Source: Panonychus citri (lineage: Eukaryota > Arthropoda > Arachnida > Trombidiformes > Tetranychidae). Taken from it: a DNA stretch of 64,000 nt. Of this stretch, positions 39,005 through 48,871 are shown piece after piece. A program made the position numbers and the translations under genes. Position 1 is the stretch's first letter. Each line of letters opens with the position of its first letter. Location: positions 1-64,000 of the forward strand of contig NW_026515423.1 of the NCBI RefSeq assembly GCF_014898815.1, given 5' to 3'. The notes under the pieces are model-generated. The model worked only from the letters and a program-made list of their open reading frames with translations, was not told where the DNA came from and did not search any database.

Positions 39005-41780
39005 TTTATTTTGATTCGAGGAAACGACCGTTTATCAACATAAAAACCAACGATAAAACGTGATAACTCTCGATGACAGTGAACACACTCACTGTCACTC
39101 AATTTTTTCAACCATGATGATTTATTGATGAACCAGTTCCTTGAATGCAAAACTAGTCAAATTATAAATAATAGTCAAAACGACGAGAGCAGATGAATTG
39201 AATACATTCTAAATCTTCATTTTATCGAGAAAATTATTTTTATCTTTAAATTCCGCTCATCGTCGTAACCACCAATGTTTTATAATCTTTCACTAAACAA
39301 TGGAATCAGTTAAATTATTATCACCACCGAATTCATAATCTGCAACATGGATTCATCTTTTTCACTTGAAGCATTTTACTCAAAAGTTTTTCTGTTGAAA
39401 TCACTCAATTCATGATTTAGATGCAAACTCGACTCATCTTTTCACGATTTAATTTGAAAAGATAACCAAATCATCTTATATGTTAATCTAACACAAATTC
39501 TCTAACTGCAAACAGAATGGCCACTCTGCTACTGATTGTGCGATCTCAATATTCTAATCTCAACTCCCTTCTTTCCTACTATTTCCTAGAATTTCTTCCT
39601 ATTTCTTTTATAATTGTTTCTCTAATTCTCTTCCGCTATGTTAAATTTGTTCTATTAATATTAATAAGATTGTATAAAGAATTGATTGTAAAACAAAAAG
39701 ATTGTATTACAATTAATCAAGTGCAAAGTGTAATAATTAACCGAAAACTAAAACAATGAGATGAATATTGACCAATCATCTCACCTCATCTAAGCTAAGA
39801 CCGAACAGAGATAATGTAACTTGAGGCTAGTCACCTGATACTTCATTTGAAATTATTGCTACAAGATATTAATAGTAAATGAAACAATTATCTAAATAAA
39901 ATATGTAATAGATTACCAATTTTACACGATATTAACAATTCTTTTAATGGAAAGTACCTTTCCAATGAGCCTTTTTAGAAAAGCGAGGTGATTTTACATG
40001 AGCTTTCTAGAGATTGTAATTTCAGAGCGGGTATTTAAGGTGATAGCATGTCAGTGTTGACTTTGACTTGGTGACAGTGTGGGTGTTGACACTGACACTG
40101 ACGGTGACATGTATCACTGACTCGTGACCGTCAGTTTGACACGTCATCGTCAGTGTCATGATTCGTAGCATTTCATATTTGAAGAGATTGTACAGTGTTG
40201 GGAGAGGTGAGAAAGGATTTACAAATTGTCTGGGATGTACAATATTGGCGTGATTAATTTTTTGACTGAAATATATGTAATGTAAAATCAACTTTTGGAA
40301 AGAGAAACCAAAGGATAAGAAATCCTCTTTCTCATCTCTTTCTTTCTTTTCTTTTTCTCTTTCATTTTCTCTTACTTTTCTCTTTCTTTTTGATTTAATT
40401 TCTCTCTCTCAACCTACAATTAATTAACTAATTGTTGTCAAACATTTATTGTTATTGTTGCTGTTGATCAACCACAACAACAACTGGTTAACAAATATTA
40501 ATTTTTATTAATCAACATCAATTGTTGATGATGATGATTTGATTGTTATTGACAATCGACAACAACAACAAGTCAGTTGGTCATTAGCTAATGATGGTGA
40601 CGGTTGATGTTGATCAAATTAATTTGTTTTAATTTGTAATTAATAAAGATTAAATTGTTTGTTTAAATTTAGTTAATTAATTGATTCCTTTTCAGCTTCG
40701 ATTGGGTATTATTTCCAAGGAAGTGATTAATTGGAATTCATGTTTTTGTGTTAAATTCTGATTGGAAATATTCAGTGAAATTTCTGGCCGAAGATCTTCG
40801 CTTTATATATACTATAGCCCCTTCCGATTGCCCTGAAATTTAAGCTACCATTAACCGTCATTTAAGGACCAGTTTAGCTTTTCAATGTTATAAAAGGACA
40901 ATTGACGGTTTAACAATTAATTGCCACTTTGAAGTACAAAAGCTACATCATTTAACAAAACAAAAATTTGGAAAAAAAGCTTACAAATGACCGAAATAAA
41001 AGTTTTCACTTTGTTAAAACAAAAATTCAAACTAAATAAGTGTAATTTACAAACAATTTAAAAACCTTTTGAAATATTAGTTATAATATGTAATGTTTCA
41101 ATCAGCTAATTCAGTTGACCAAAAAAACTTTACGTTTGAAAACTTGTCTTTACAATTAGACAAATAGAAAGAAGATTTTTCTTTAGCAATTTTCTCTTAC
41201 TTTTCTCTGTCTTTTTCTCTTTCTATTTATACAAAATTTATCATCTTTATCTTCTTTCTTACCTTTATCCCAACAGTTTCAAATCTTTACAACAGTCGAG
41301 CAAAGGGTACTAATGATAATATTATTAGTCTTTTCGTTGTCTCTTTCTCTTTGTCTCTTTCTTTCTTATCCTCTCTCTTTCTCTTTACCTCTTCTCATCC
41401 TTTGGTACTTAACCAAAACCCTTAACCATTGAAAACTATTAACAATTTGGATCTCAATTGAGATAGTTAATCAACTTAATTTTGTTCAACAAATAAGTTT
41501 CAATCAATCTGGTTCATGTAATTCAGTTAATCATTTGTTTTAGTTAAATTACTAATCATTTGTGTCTAATTAATAATATTAATAATAATAAAAATCTTAA
41601 TTTCTTTTGGGTGAAAAAATTTACTGGTGAAAACCTTACAAGTCGACAGGATAAATTGCCTCGTCTTTACTCTCACTCACTTTTGCAACTCAATGTTCCT
41701 CATCAATGTATCTTGTTTAATTACAACTCTATTGTTTCAATTCCTTATTATTTTCATCATAATCAATTCAAAAAATCAAA
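39005..41780. other. Non-coding region with simple-sequence clusters
   Basis: The nervy 3' flank, then AT-rich DNA. At 40045-40162 there is a dense cluster of GACACTGAC / GTCAGTGTC words in both orientations. CT-rich tracts occur at 40320-40400 and 41340-41400, and AAC/GTT-rich sequence at 40430-40580. An LTR of the retroelement relic that begins near 41781 may lie at the right end, but I could not delimit one. Confidence 0.4.
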
Positions 41781-42537
41781 ATGTTCAATGATGGTGATAA
41801 TTTTCAGCCTTCAGCTAATATTAATAATAATAGTGAAGTTGTTCATCCTCCACGACCACCAACTCCACCTGAACATCAACAACAATCAAATCACTTCCGC
41901 CCAAGACTACATATTTTTAATGGACATGATAAGTCGGTAACTATTGTAAATTGGTTGAAATTATATGAATCAACTGCTAATCGTTATAATTGGTCATATG
42001 ATGAAAGAATTGATCTTCTTGCGGAGTATTTAGACAAAGATGCTTTAAATACTTACATTTCTGCTCGTGATTCTGGTGATTGGATCACAATTAAAAATAA
42101 ACTAATTACTCGTTTTGGTCTCAGGTGTTGCTCGTATTAATTTAACCATTGGTTTAATTACCAAATCAATTATCGTTTATGTTACTAAATTGGATGTTGA
42201 TTTACTATTGGGTTTAGATAACATTTACAAATTCAAATTAAATTGTCCCTCAAATTATCAAATTTTTCAACAATTAACTGAGGAAAATGAACAATCAGTA
42301 GTTCAATTGATTGATCCTCAAATCAATTTACCTTTAAATTTCCACATTGATATTGAATCTAAATTGAATTCAATCAATAATAATAATAATTTAATCAAAC
42401 TATTAACAAAATTTGAAAGTGTTTTTAGTGATAACAAATTTAACGTTGGTGTTCTTTCTGAAGCACAATGTATCATTGAATTAGATTCTAAAATTCCAAT
42501 TAACAGTAAACCTTACCGAACTTCACCAGTTGTATAA
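41781..42537 (+). pseudogene. Ty3/gypsy-type retrotransposon relic: gag fused to protease/RT by deletion
   Basis: The first frame (41781-42140) looks like a gag capsid: a polar N-terminus, then FNGHDKSVTIVNWLKLYES, DERIDLLAEYLDKDA and W...IKNKLITRFG. At about 42117 it shifts to a second frame (to 42537) that resembles the end of a retropepsin (VDLLLGLDNIYKF) and the start of the reverse-transcriptase region (FESVFSDNKFNVG... KPYRTSP). The nucleocapsid, protease active site, RT catalytic core, RNase H and integrase are absent. It is a dead internal-deletion derivative that stops just before the small inverted-repeat element at 42563. Confidence 0.7.
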
Positions 42538-42562
42538 AAAGTTAACCTCTGGCACAGTTTTA

Positions 42563-42638
42563 TACAGGGTGTACCAAAGTGAAGAAAATCATCCTACTGT
42601 GTGATCTGAATATGGGCTGCCCTTTAAGGCACCCTGTA
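42563..42638. mobile_element. 76-bp element tip pair with TACAGGGTG inverted repeats
   Basis: It begins TACAGGGTG and ends CACCCTGTA, perfect 9-bp inverted termini, flanked by TA/TT. This form is common for mariner-like or other TA-targeting miniature elements. It encodes nothing and probably represents a heavily deleted transposon. Confidence 0.45.
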
Positions 42639-42737
42639 TTAATTATTAATTACTAATTAGTAGTTATTAGGATTATCGGGATATACAGAGAAACTTTGAA
42701 TTCGGTGAAATAACAATCTGATTGTGAGCTAAATAAA

Positions 42738-42938
42738 TACAGCTAAAGACTTTGAGTTTGCATAAATTTTTAATCATTTGAAACGGTCATATTATCATTT
42801 AAAGATAAATTCAAAACAAAGATAAAATTATATGTATCGATATTGGAAAAAGTTAGATATCAAAGTTAATCTTCAATTGATTACCATAACCTGCGCGAAT
42901 GATTAAAAATTTATGCAAACTCAAAGTCTTTGGCTGTA
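42738..42938. mobile_element. 201-bp MITE with about 40-bp terminal inverted repeats
   Basis: The left end (TACAGCTAAAGACTTTGAG...) and right end (...CTCAAAGTCTTTGGCTGTA) are inverted copies over about 40 bases with few mismatches, running inward through TTTGCATAAATTTTTAATCAT. The flanks are AA and TA. It has no coding capacity. Ends in TACAG and the length suggest a Tc1/mariner-type miniature element. Confidence 0.7.
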
Positions 42939-42983
42939 TATTAAGGATTAGTGAATTTCCTAAATCTAATTTAACTAACTGTT

Positions 42984-43442
42984 GCTCATCACTAGAGATA
43001 TAAGGACGACCCCGAAGGTCATCACAAATATCTCTCGCACTCGCATAAGGAATAAGGAAATTAACTTACCACTTCAAAGGTTGATCATAAACTGAGACCT
43101 CAATATGACTTACAATAATTATTTTGTATGTAGACAGAGAAAACAGACAGAGAAAAAATTGCACAATATTAACTAGTGCGAAATGTTTATTGCGAAATAA
43201 TTATTGTATCATTTGCATGTGTGTGCATTCAGTCACGTAGGCCATCTTTCTATCCACTTTCTTTTTCTTCTTTCTCTGTCTACTTTCTCTGTCTATATTG
43301 CAGTCACGTGTCAAAACAAAGCGGATTTCTCTCAGTTTGTCTCCAGCTTTTGTCTTGGTAAGTTCATTTCAATGGTAGAATTCGAGTCCAAGAGATGTTT
43401 GTGATAACCTTCGGGGTTGTCCTTACATCTCTAGTGATGAGC
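42984..43442. repeat. 459-bp foldback with 52-bp inverted arms
   Basis: Arms 42984-43035 and 43391-43442 are inverted copies of GCTCATCACTAGAGAT... with a handful of mismatches, and the pairing extends a few bases outward. A second inner inverted pair is made of GTAGACAGAGAAA-type (43130-43156) and TTTCTCTGTCTAC-type (43273-43300) words. A diverged third copy of the arm lies at about 43650-43706. No ORF is convincing inside. Confidence 0.7.
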
Positions 43443-43838
43443 AAAGTGTGCCAAATATTGAGTGCTACTTAATTCATTTATGTGCTTAGTTTCTAACCAT
43501 TTTCTTTTCTTTTTTGTTTTTTTTTATCGATTCAGATTTTCATTGTATTTTTAAACCATTTGTTTCAAATTCCACCATCTTATCGATAGAAAATTTTTTT
43601 ATTTTACAATAAATTTCATATCGTAAGTGAATCTTTCTTTTTCCATGAAAGTCCAAGAGATGATTGTGATGGCCTTCAGGAATGTCCATACATCTTAAGA
43701 GATGACCTGATAAATATATTAATCAACTGGTCGGAATTTCTGTTTATCAATCGATTGATTTTTTTCTAATTTGTTTCATTAGGTGTGCAACTGTTTCTCT
43801 GTATTTTTCATTTTCAATTTCTATTGTCAACAACAATT

Positions 43839-44186
43839 ATGGATAGCCAGGTAAGTTTCTTATAAGATAGATTTTTGGGTTTATGTTCATAATGGATGAA
43901 TTTTTCTTTACAGCGGTACCCTGAGGGCTTAACTGAAAATCAGAAAGCCAAAATACGGGCTAAAGAAAGGGCCCAAAAAATGTAGGATATGCCTAGGGAG
44001 GACATATATAAACAGATCTGGCTTATGCAAAAAGGGCAGAAAAATTTTGCAGCCCCTGATAAAATTGAACAAAACTTGATAGGCATGTACCAACGGGTAT
44101 TGGTAACACCTAAAGGAGAAAAAAAGAGATGGAAAAAAACATTGCGCAAGCCGAAAAAAAACTTGCTGCCAAACGAAAAAATATAA
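43839..44186 (+). pseudogene. Broken lysine-rich ORF, not recognised
   Basis: A first mini-exon (43839-43850, Met-Asp-Ser-Gln, followed by GTAAGT) joins in phase to an exon at 43914 that reads RYPEGLTENQKAKIRAKERAQ, then meets TAG at 43983. The same frame continues open after the stop (PREDIYKQIWLMQKGQKNF) and ends in a Lys-rich stretch before TGA-type stops near 44190. Good splice sites plus a nonsense codon suggest a decayed gene, perhaps the upstream part of the polymerase relic that follows. I do not recognise a domain. Confidence 0.35.
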
Positions 44187-44261
44187 AAACCTATTTGCAG
44201 ACGTTGGTAATAAAAAGCCAAAACTTAATGATGAAGAGAAGAAAGATGATAAATAATAATA

Positions 44262-44330
44262 ATAAACATATAAATAATTATGATAATGATGATAATGATA
44301 ATAATAATAATAATTATAATAATGATTAAA
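44262..44330. repeat. AT-rich (ATA/GATAAT)n simple repeat
   Basis: Tandem AATAAT, ATGATAATG and AATAATT units. This low-complexity sequence gives false open frames on both strands. Confidence 0.8.
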
Positions 44331-44504
44331 AGAAAGAAAAATGATGACAATAAAATCTTGAAAAGATTATGAATAACAAAAAAATAAATTAAATATATTT
44401 CCATTCGTCCATTATGAACATTCAAACTCATAAATTCATTGACTCAAAATATTTGAATTTGCCGGTAAATAACCTCAAAATTTTTCTTTGTTTTTTTTCT
44501 CTAG

Positions 44505-45616
44505 AGTTCTGATGATGAAACTGTCCTGATGGACTCAGGCGATGATACAGTAATCATGCACTCTCAAGACTCATCATCTTCATCGTCTACCGAAGCATCA
44601 TCCTCGTCTTCTGCTAAATCATCTGAAACTGAGATTCTTTCATTCTCCTCGACTGAATCGTCCGACGGTGATGAGGATGCTACAATGACATCATCACGAA
44701 CATACAAATGCCCAAGGTGTTCGCATAAACCATACAAAAGTATGGAATGTATAAATTACATTTGAAAACCTGCGGAGCACCTCCACCTGTGAAAAATGTC
44801 AGATTCTTCACAGTAATCGATAAGTTCAATCTTATTTCCATATTAATGGGTAATCGATTCATTATATATCGTGCTAATAATCTTCAGATTTACGATATAA
44901 GTGGGGTTCATGATGAACTACATGGTAACATAATGCAACTCATTAAATGCGGTAAGTATTGAGTCGCAATTTTAATTAAGAATAAGTCATAAGTTAACAA
45001 AGGTTCACTAATTATTTATTGTTCTATAAATAGGTATCGCTAAACTTAAACTGATCAAAGTTGGAATTAGTGTCAAAGTTGAAATGGTGAAAGAATCACT
45101 TGATGACCTCCAGTATATTAAACCAACTTTCACATCAACACTTCATAAAGTATACCAGGCCACAAATATTTCGAAAAAAATTGGCAAATGCGTAACTGAA
45201 CTCGATTTATTCATTGACCAATACACGCAAAAAGGATCAGGGTGGAGTGTATCTAAATTCTTTCATTGTGATATTGTTTTTGGCTTATACAAACCACATA
45301 GAGGTGGATGTAGATCACATAAATTACCGAATGAGCTCAAAAATAAGAAATGTCTTATTTCACCTGACTATAACACTGACTGTTTCATGTATGCAATTTT
45401 AGCAGCATTACACCCTCCAGCACATAACCCCCAACGCTCATCCAGTTACAGTAGGTATATAAATTCTTATGACTTCTCTGATGTGCGAGGCAATGTTCCT
45501 GTTTCTCGGATAAATCAATTCTGTAAAAAGAACAAAATATAAACAAATATTTACAGCTACGATACGGAGACAAAAACAATCTGGCCAATTAAAATCATGG
45601 ATACAGAGTTCCTCCA
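44505..45616 (+). pseudogene. Polinton/Maverick-type protein-primed DNA polymerase B, N-terminal fragment
   Basis: The part before the catalytic domain is visible. First comes an acidic Ser-rich leader, then a zinc-finger-like Cys-x2-Cys with His-x3-Cys partners whose coding is split by a one-base frameshift near 44729. A GT-AG intron lies at 44952-45033. After it comes a region with SGWSVSKFFHCDIVFG, YKPHRGG, the LP...LKNKKC motif, CFMYAILAALHPP and a Tyr-rich end. This order is typical of the region upstream of the exonuclease in protein-primed type B polymerases of Polintons and related elements. A TAA at 45541 interrupts the frame, which then continues to the first GGTTA at 45617. The exonuclease and polymerase domains are missing, replaced by telomere-like repeat. 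Confidence 0.65.
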
Positions 45617-45790
45617 GGTTAGGTTAGGTTAGCTTAGGTTAGGTTGGGTTAGCTTAGGTTAGGTTGGGTTAGGCTAGGTTAGGTTAGGTTAGGTTAGGTT
45701 AGGTTAGGTTAGGTTAGGTTAGGTTAGGTTAGGTTAGGTTAGGTTAGGTTAGGTTAGGTTAGGTTAGGTTAGGCTAGGTTAGGTTAGGTT
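45617..45790 (+). repeat. (TTAGG)n telomere-like array, patch 1
   Basis: About 35 units of GGTTA, with some TTAGC, TTGGG and TAGGC variants concentrated at the left side and uniform units in the middle. TTAGG is the usual arthropod telomere repeat. The array directly abuts the polymerase relic on the left and a T run on the right. Confidence 0.95.
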
Positions 45791-46218
45791 TTTTTTTTAA
45801 AGCACTGACAGTACTGGGAGTGGGCACAGCACGGTTAGTTCCATCACAAGTGAGGTACTTTGAGTACCTTTAGTAGTGATGGCACTGTCAGTACCTGTAC
45901 CCAATCACCCCAGTACTGTCAGTACTGTTTTTTTGATATAACATTTGGTTACATGGTTCCCATCTTTTGGTTTAGACAGGATTTAACTTTTCGCTAGTCA
46001 TAGTACTGTAGGTATTTGCTTACATAATCTAGGTGGGTTTGATTGGGTTTTTTCAGAGGTACTGGCAGTACTGTAGGTAGTACAATTGAATTTGATTGGT
46101 TGGGTTGACTAGGGTAATGACTATTACATATATATTTGTTTTCATAGAGGGGGGTTCATATTATTTGCTATTTGAGATTTGATTTGTTATGTTTGTAATT
46201 TTTATATATTTGTTGGAT

Positions 46219-47117
46219 TTATAAATTCTTTGGTAAAGGTACTTTCTCGTTATCTAATGTTGGGCTGGCAGTACTGGCGGTACCTGAAGTACTCTCAGTA
46301 CTACTAAAGGATTGTTCCTGTTCCGATATTGTACATTCATCCTCTGATTCAATTTCCTCCAAAATGCTCTGCCTTTTCCTGATTTGTTTGTTATTGTGGT
46401 CTTGTTGTTTCCATCTGCTCAGTCTCAGTGTATACTGGTCATCATTTATTTCAACCCAGAGATATGATGTGGCTGTTCTGACTCTGTCGTTGTGGTGGTA
46501 GCGCCAGTGTTTGTTGTTGTGCAATTATTCGCACGTTGACTCTCAATGTATTGACATGACTGTACATTGCAAATCCGGTAACGTTCGTTGTTGTGCTTAG
46601 GTTCTGGATAAATTCGCTGGCCACCTCGAAACTGCTCTAGAACCAATCGATAACCCGTTTTCGGGTCGAAACCACTCTTGTAAGGTTTTGGTACAAACTT
46701 GAGCGTATTTTTGTTAACGTATCCAAAGTCTTTAAGCATGATGAATCTATTGATGATTGATCGTTCAGGTTTACCTTCACGTTTATAACCTGTACCAGAG
46801 GTACTGACAGTACTGGTGGCACTGGCAGTACTATGAGTAAGATTAGATTGTTGATTGGAAATCAAGCGATGTAAATAAGTATTAGCTCGTTGATTTTTAC
46901 GAACTATTTCCAAAAAGTTTTTCTTTTGTATCGGCGATTCAATATCATTATAGATTTCGGATACCTGTTGATTCACCATGATGCCAGTATTTTGATAGTT
47001 TATAGTTGTATTTGGTTCAATCTTTTCGGGAACAGTAAATTCATCGTTATCACCTTGAGGAGGAATTTGTTTTATATTGTTGGCATTAGATTCACTAATT
47101 AATTGTTGATTATTCAT
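46219..47117 (-). CDS. Unit A protein with Cys-x4-Cys zinc-finger-like module, frameshifted
   Basis: Two overlapping frames, 47117-46446 (223 codons from ATG) and 46524-46219, appear to be one gene with a frame change near 46523. The N-terminal part is polar with a possible helix (KKNFLEIVRKNQRANTYLHR). A basic middle (KREGKPERSIINRFIMLKDF) leads to RYRICNVQSCQYIESQRANN. The second frame then supplies the His pair (NKHWRYHH), the segment SYLWVEINDDQYTLRLSRW, and an acidic Ser/Thr-rich end. Cys-x4-Cys...His-x3-His followed by Tyr...Arg-Trp matches the ORFs at 50225 and 61506. The frameshift falls exactly between the Cys and His pairs, so it is decay, a sequence error or recoding. Confidence 0.5.
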
Positions 47118-47543
47118 AATTAATCAGGTTGAAATAAGGATTATGAATCACAATATTAACTTTGATGTGGAGGTGTTGTGGTTGAATGAGTGAATGAATG
47201 AGTTTGGTGAAGTGGTAATGTACAGGTAAATGTAGGTGGCGTTGTGATCGAATTGTTATTGTTTGTGATTAGTAATGTTTTTATGATTTCGTATTCCCCA
47301 TTTGTTACTGTTAGTACTTTCAGTACTTTGTTATCTTGGGTGTAATGGAGGCGGGAATATGTATTTGGATTGGAAGGGGTACATAAGATTGGGAGAAAAG
47401 AGTGATTTGGATTACAATTTTATTTGAATGGATGAAGGACAAGAGAATAAAGAAAGAGAAAAAGAAAAAGCTGAGACGATGAGACGATGAACAGAACCAC
47501 TGTCAGTACTGGTAGTAGGTACCTTCTGTACTGATTTAAGTCA

Positions 47544-47661
47544 TCATTCAGACTCAGAGTAGATGACTTTGGTCCTCTTCTTAGGTGTTGTTGTGATGAT
47601 CATCTCGTCATCACCGTCTTCATCTGATTCATCGCCATCTTGGTATGAATCCTCTCTGAAA
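47544..47661 (-). pseudogene. C-terminal ORF fragment cut by TTAGG repeat
   Basis: An open frame enters from the telomere repeat at 47662 without a start codon and ends at TGA 47546-47544. It reads an acidic stretch (DGDESDEDGDDEM), then TTTPKKRTKVIYSESE. The acid-then-basic end resembles the tail of the 61506 protein (KKYRIISDDENTTDEG). It shows that the telomere-side edge of unit A truncates a coding sequence. Confidence 0.45.
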
Positions 47662-47680
47662 TAGGTTAGGTTAGGTTAGG
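47662..47680 (+). repeat. TTAGG patch 2 with poly(T) junction
   Basis: Nearly four units of TAGGT run straight into T7 at 47681-47687. On the minus strand this is poly(A) joined to CCTAA. Confidence 0.9.
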
Positions 47681-47702
47681 TTTTTTTAATTGCATTAAAC
47701 TC

Positions 47703-47708
47703 TTTATT
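47703..47708 (-). promoter_or_regulatory. AATAAA polyadenylation signal of unit B
   Basis: AATAAA on the minus strand, 15 bases upstream of the poly(A)/CCTAA junction. This is normal spacing for a polyadenylated transcript end. Confidence 0.55.
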
Positions 47709-47863
47709 TAAGAAAATACTGATGGTAATACAGGCAATATAATTTGGCGCCTGTGCTGGTGACTGGGTCGGTCTAGTCATGTCCAGGCATCGCCTAGGTT
47801 GAATATTTGCCATGGCTCTGTCGGACGCACAAGTTGACTTGGATTGATTTGGTTTGGGCTATT

Positions 47864-48531
47864 CTTTACTATACCCCCCCTTTCAAATCGTCTCGAAATT
47901 TTTTCTGTGTATAGCTTGCATAATAGTCTACGCATGTGTGAAAAATTTTTTTACGGAAACTACTGTGGGCGGAGTTATAGCCATTTAAAAACTCAAAATC
48001 CTTAAGGAGTCTATGGGACGTTTCAACTTTGCGAAAATTAGAATTAAATGAAAGTGGGAGGGGCTTAGATGATAAAAATTTTTTCACATATACATTTGAC
48101 TATGAACATCTTATATATCAACTTTTAGCCGAATTCGATATTAGCAACAGTACTTAGACTAGGTCAAAAATAGTCAAAACTGTTATTTGTATATATGTAA
48201 TGACAGACTGCTCAGGTCAACTTGCAATTTGACCAGAATATTTTTCAAGGTCAAAATAATTGTCAAGGTCATTTTGGTCAAGATCGCTGCAACTAATTTT
48301 TTTGTGATTTTTAAAATTTTTATCATCTAAGCCCCTCCCACTTTCATTTAATTCTAATTTTCGCAAAGTTGAAACGTCCCATAGACTCCTTAAGGATTTT
48401 GAGTTTTTAAATGGCTATAACTCCGCCCACAGTAGTTTCCGTAAAAAAATTTTTCACACATGCGTAGACTATTATGCAAGCTATACACAGAAAAAATTTC
48501 GAGACGATTTGAAAGGGGGGGTATAGTAAAG
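47864..48531. mobile_element. 668-bp foldback element with about 219-bp terminal inverted repeats
   Basis: The left arm (from CTTTACTATACCCCCCC at 47864) and right arm (to GGGGGGGTATAGTAAAG at 48531) are inverted copies over about 219 bases and nearly perfect. The 230-base centre holds two TCAAGGTCA words 18 bases apart (48245 and 48263) and a third AGGTCA. No ORF or clear target-site duplication was found. A diverged relative lies at 54598-55140, which carries the same paired TCAAGGTCA words. Confidence 0.85.
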
Positions 48532-48871
48532 TCTTACCTTGGTTTGATTTGGATTATATGATATGAGGGTTTAACGATGGCAGTAAAATTTTGATTAGAA
48601 TGTACAAGTTTGGGTTAAATCCAAAACTGAATTAAGGGTTAGGTAAGGAAAGTGGCAGTTTTGCGTTCTCTCCGCCTAGGCAACTAGGAGCAGTTAGTCG
48701 CCTAGGTTCGGAGAAGCATTTTTGGAGTTAAAAGCAATTATCTGTAATGGGTGTAGGGTTTCATGAATGTATTTATTTAAGATAAGTTTCAGTGGCTGGA
48801 AATTGGTTAGTAAATGAATGAATATAATATGAGAATAACTTATTAGTAAATGTAATTTGTTGTATGAGTAC

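Larger units (their letters stand above)
45789..47661 (-). mobile_element. Telomere-repeat-flanked retroposon-like unit A
   Basis: Read on the minus strand, the unit is (CCTAA) array, then body, then A10, then (CCTAA) array. Its 3' end is poly(A) joined straight to telomeric repeat, and its 5' end is cut by telomeric repeat at 47662. It contains the ORF tail 47544-47661 and the zinc-finger ORF 46219-47117. The body is strongly enriched in AGTACT / CAGTACTG words, with at least a dozen in UTR and coding sequence. I see no reverse transcriptase and no AATAAA close to the poly(A). Confidence 0.55.

Noticed and set aside
45617..45790. A CRISPR-like regular repeat array
   Set aside because: The unit is five bases with no spacers; it is telomere-type simple repeat in a eukaryote.
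47869..48087. 72-codon minus-strand ORF with several Lys/Phe
   Set aside because: It lies entirely in the foldback arm and has a mirror image in the other arm.
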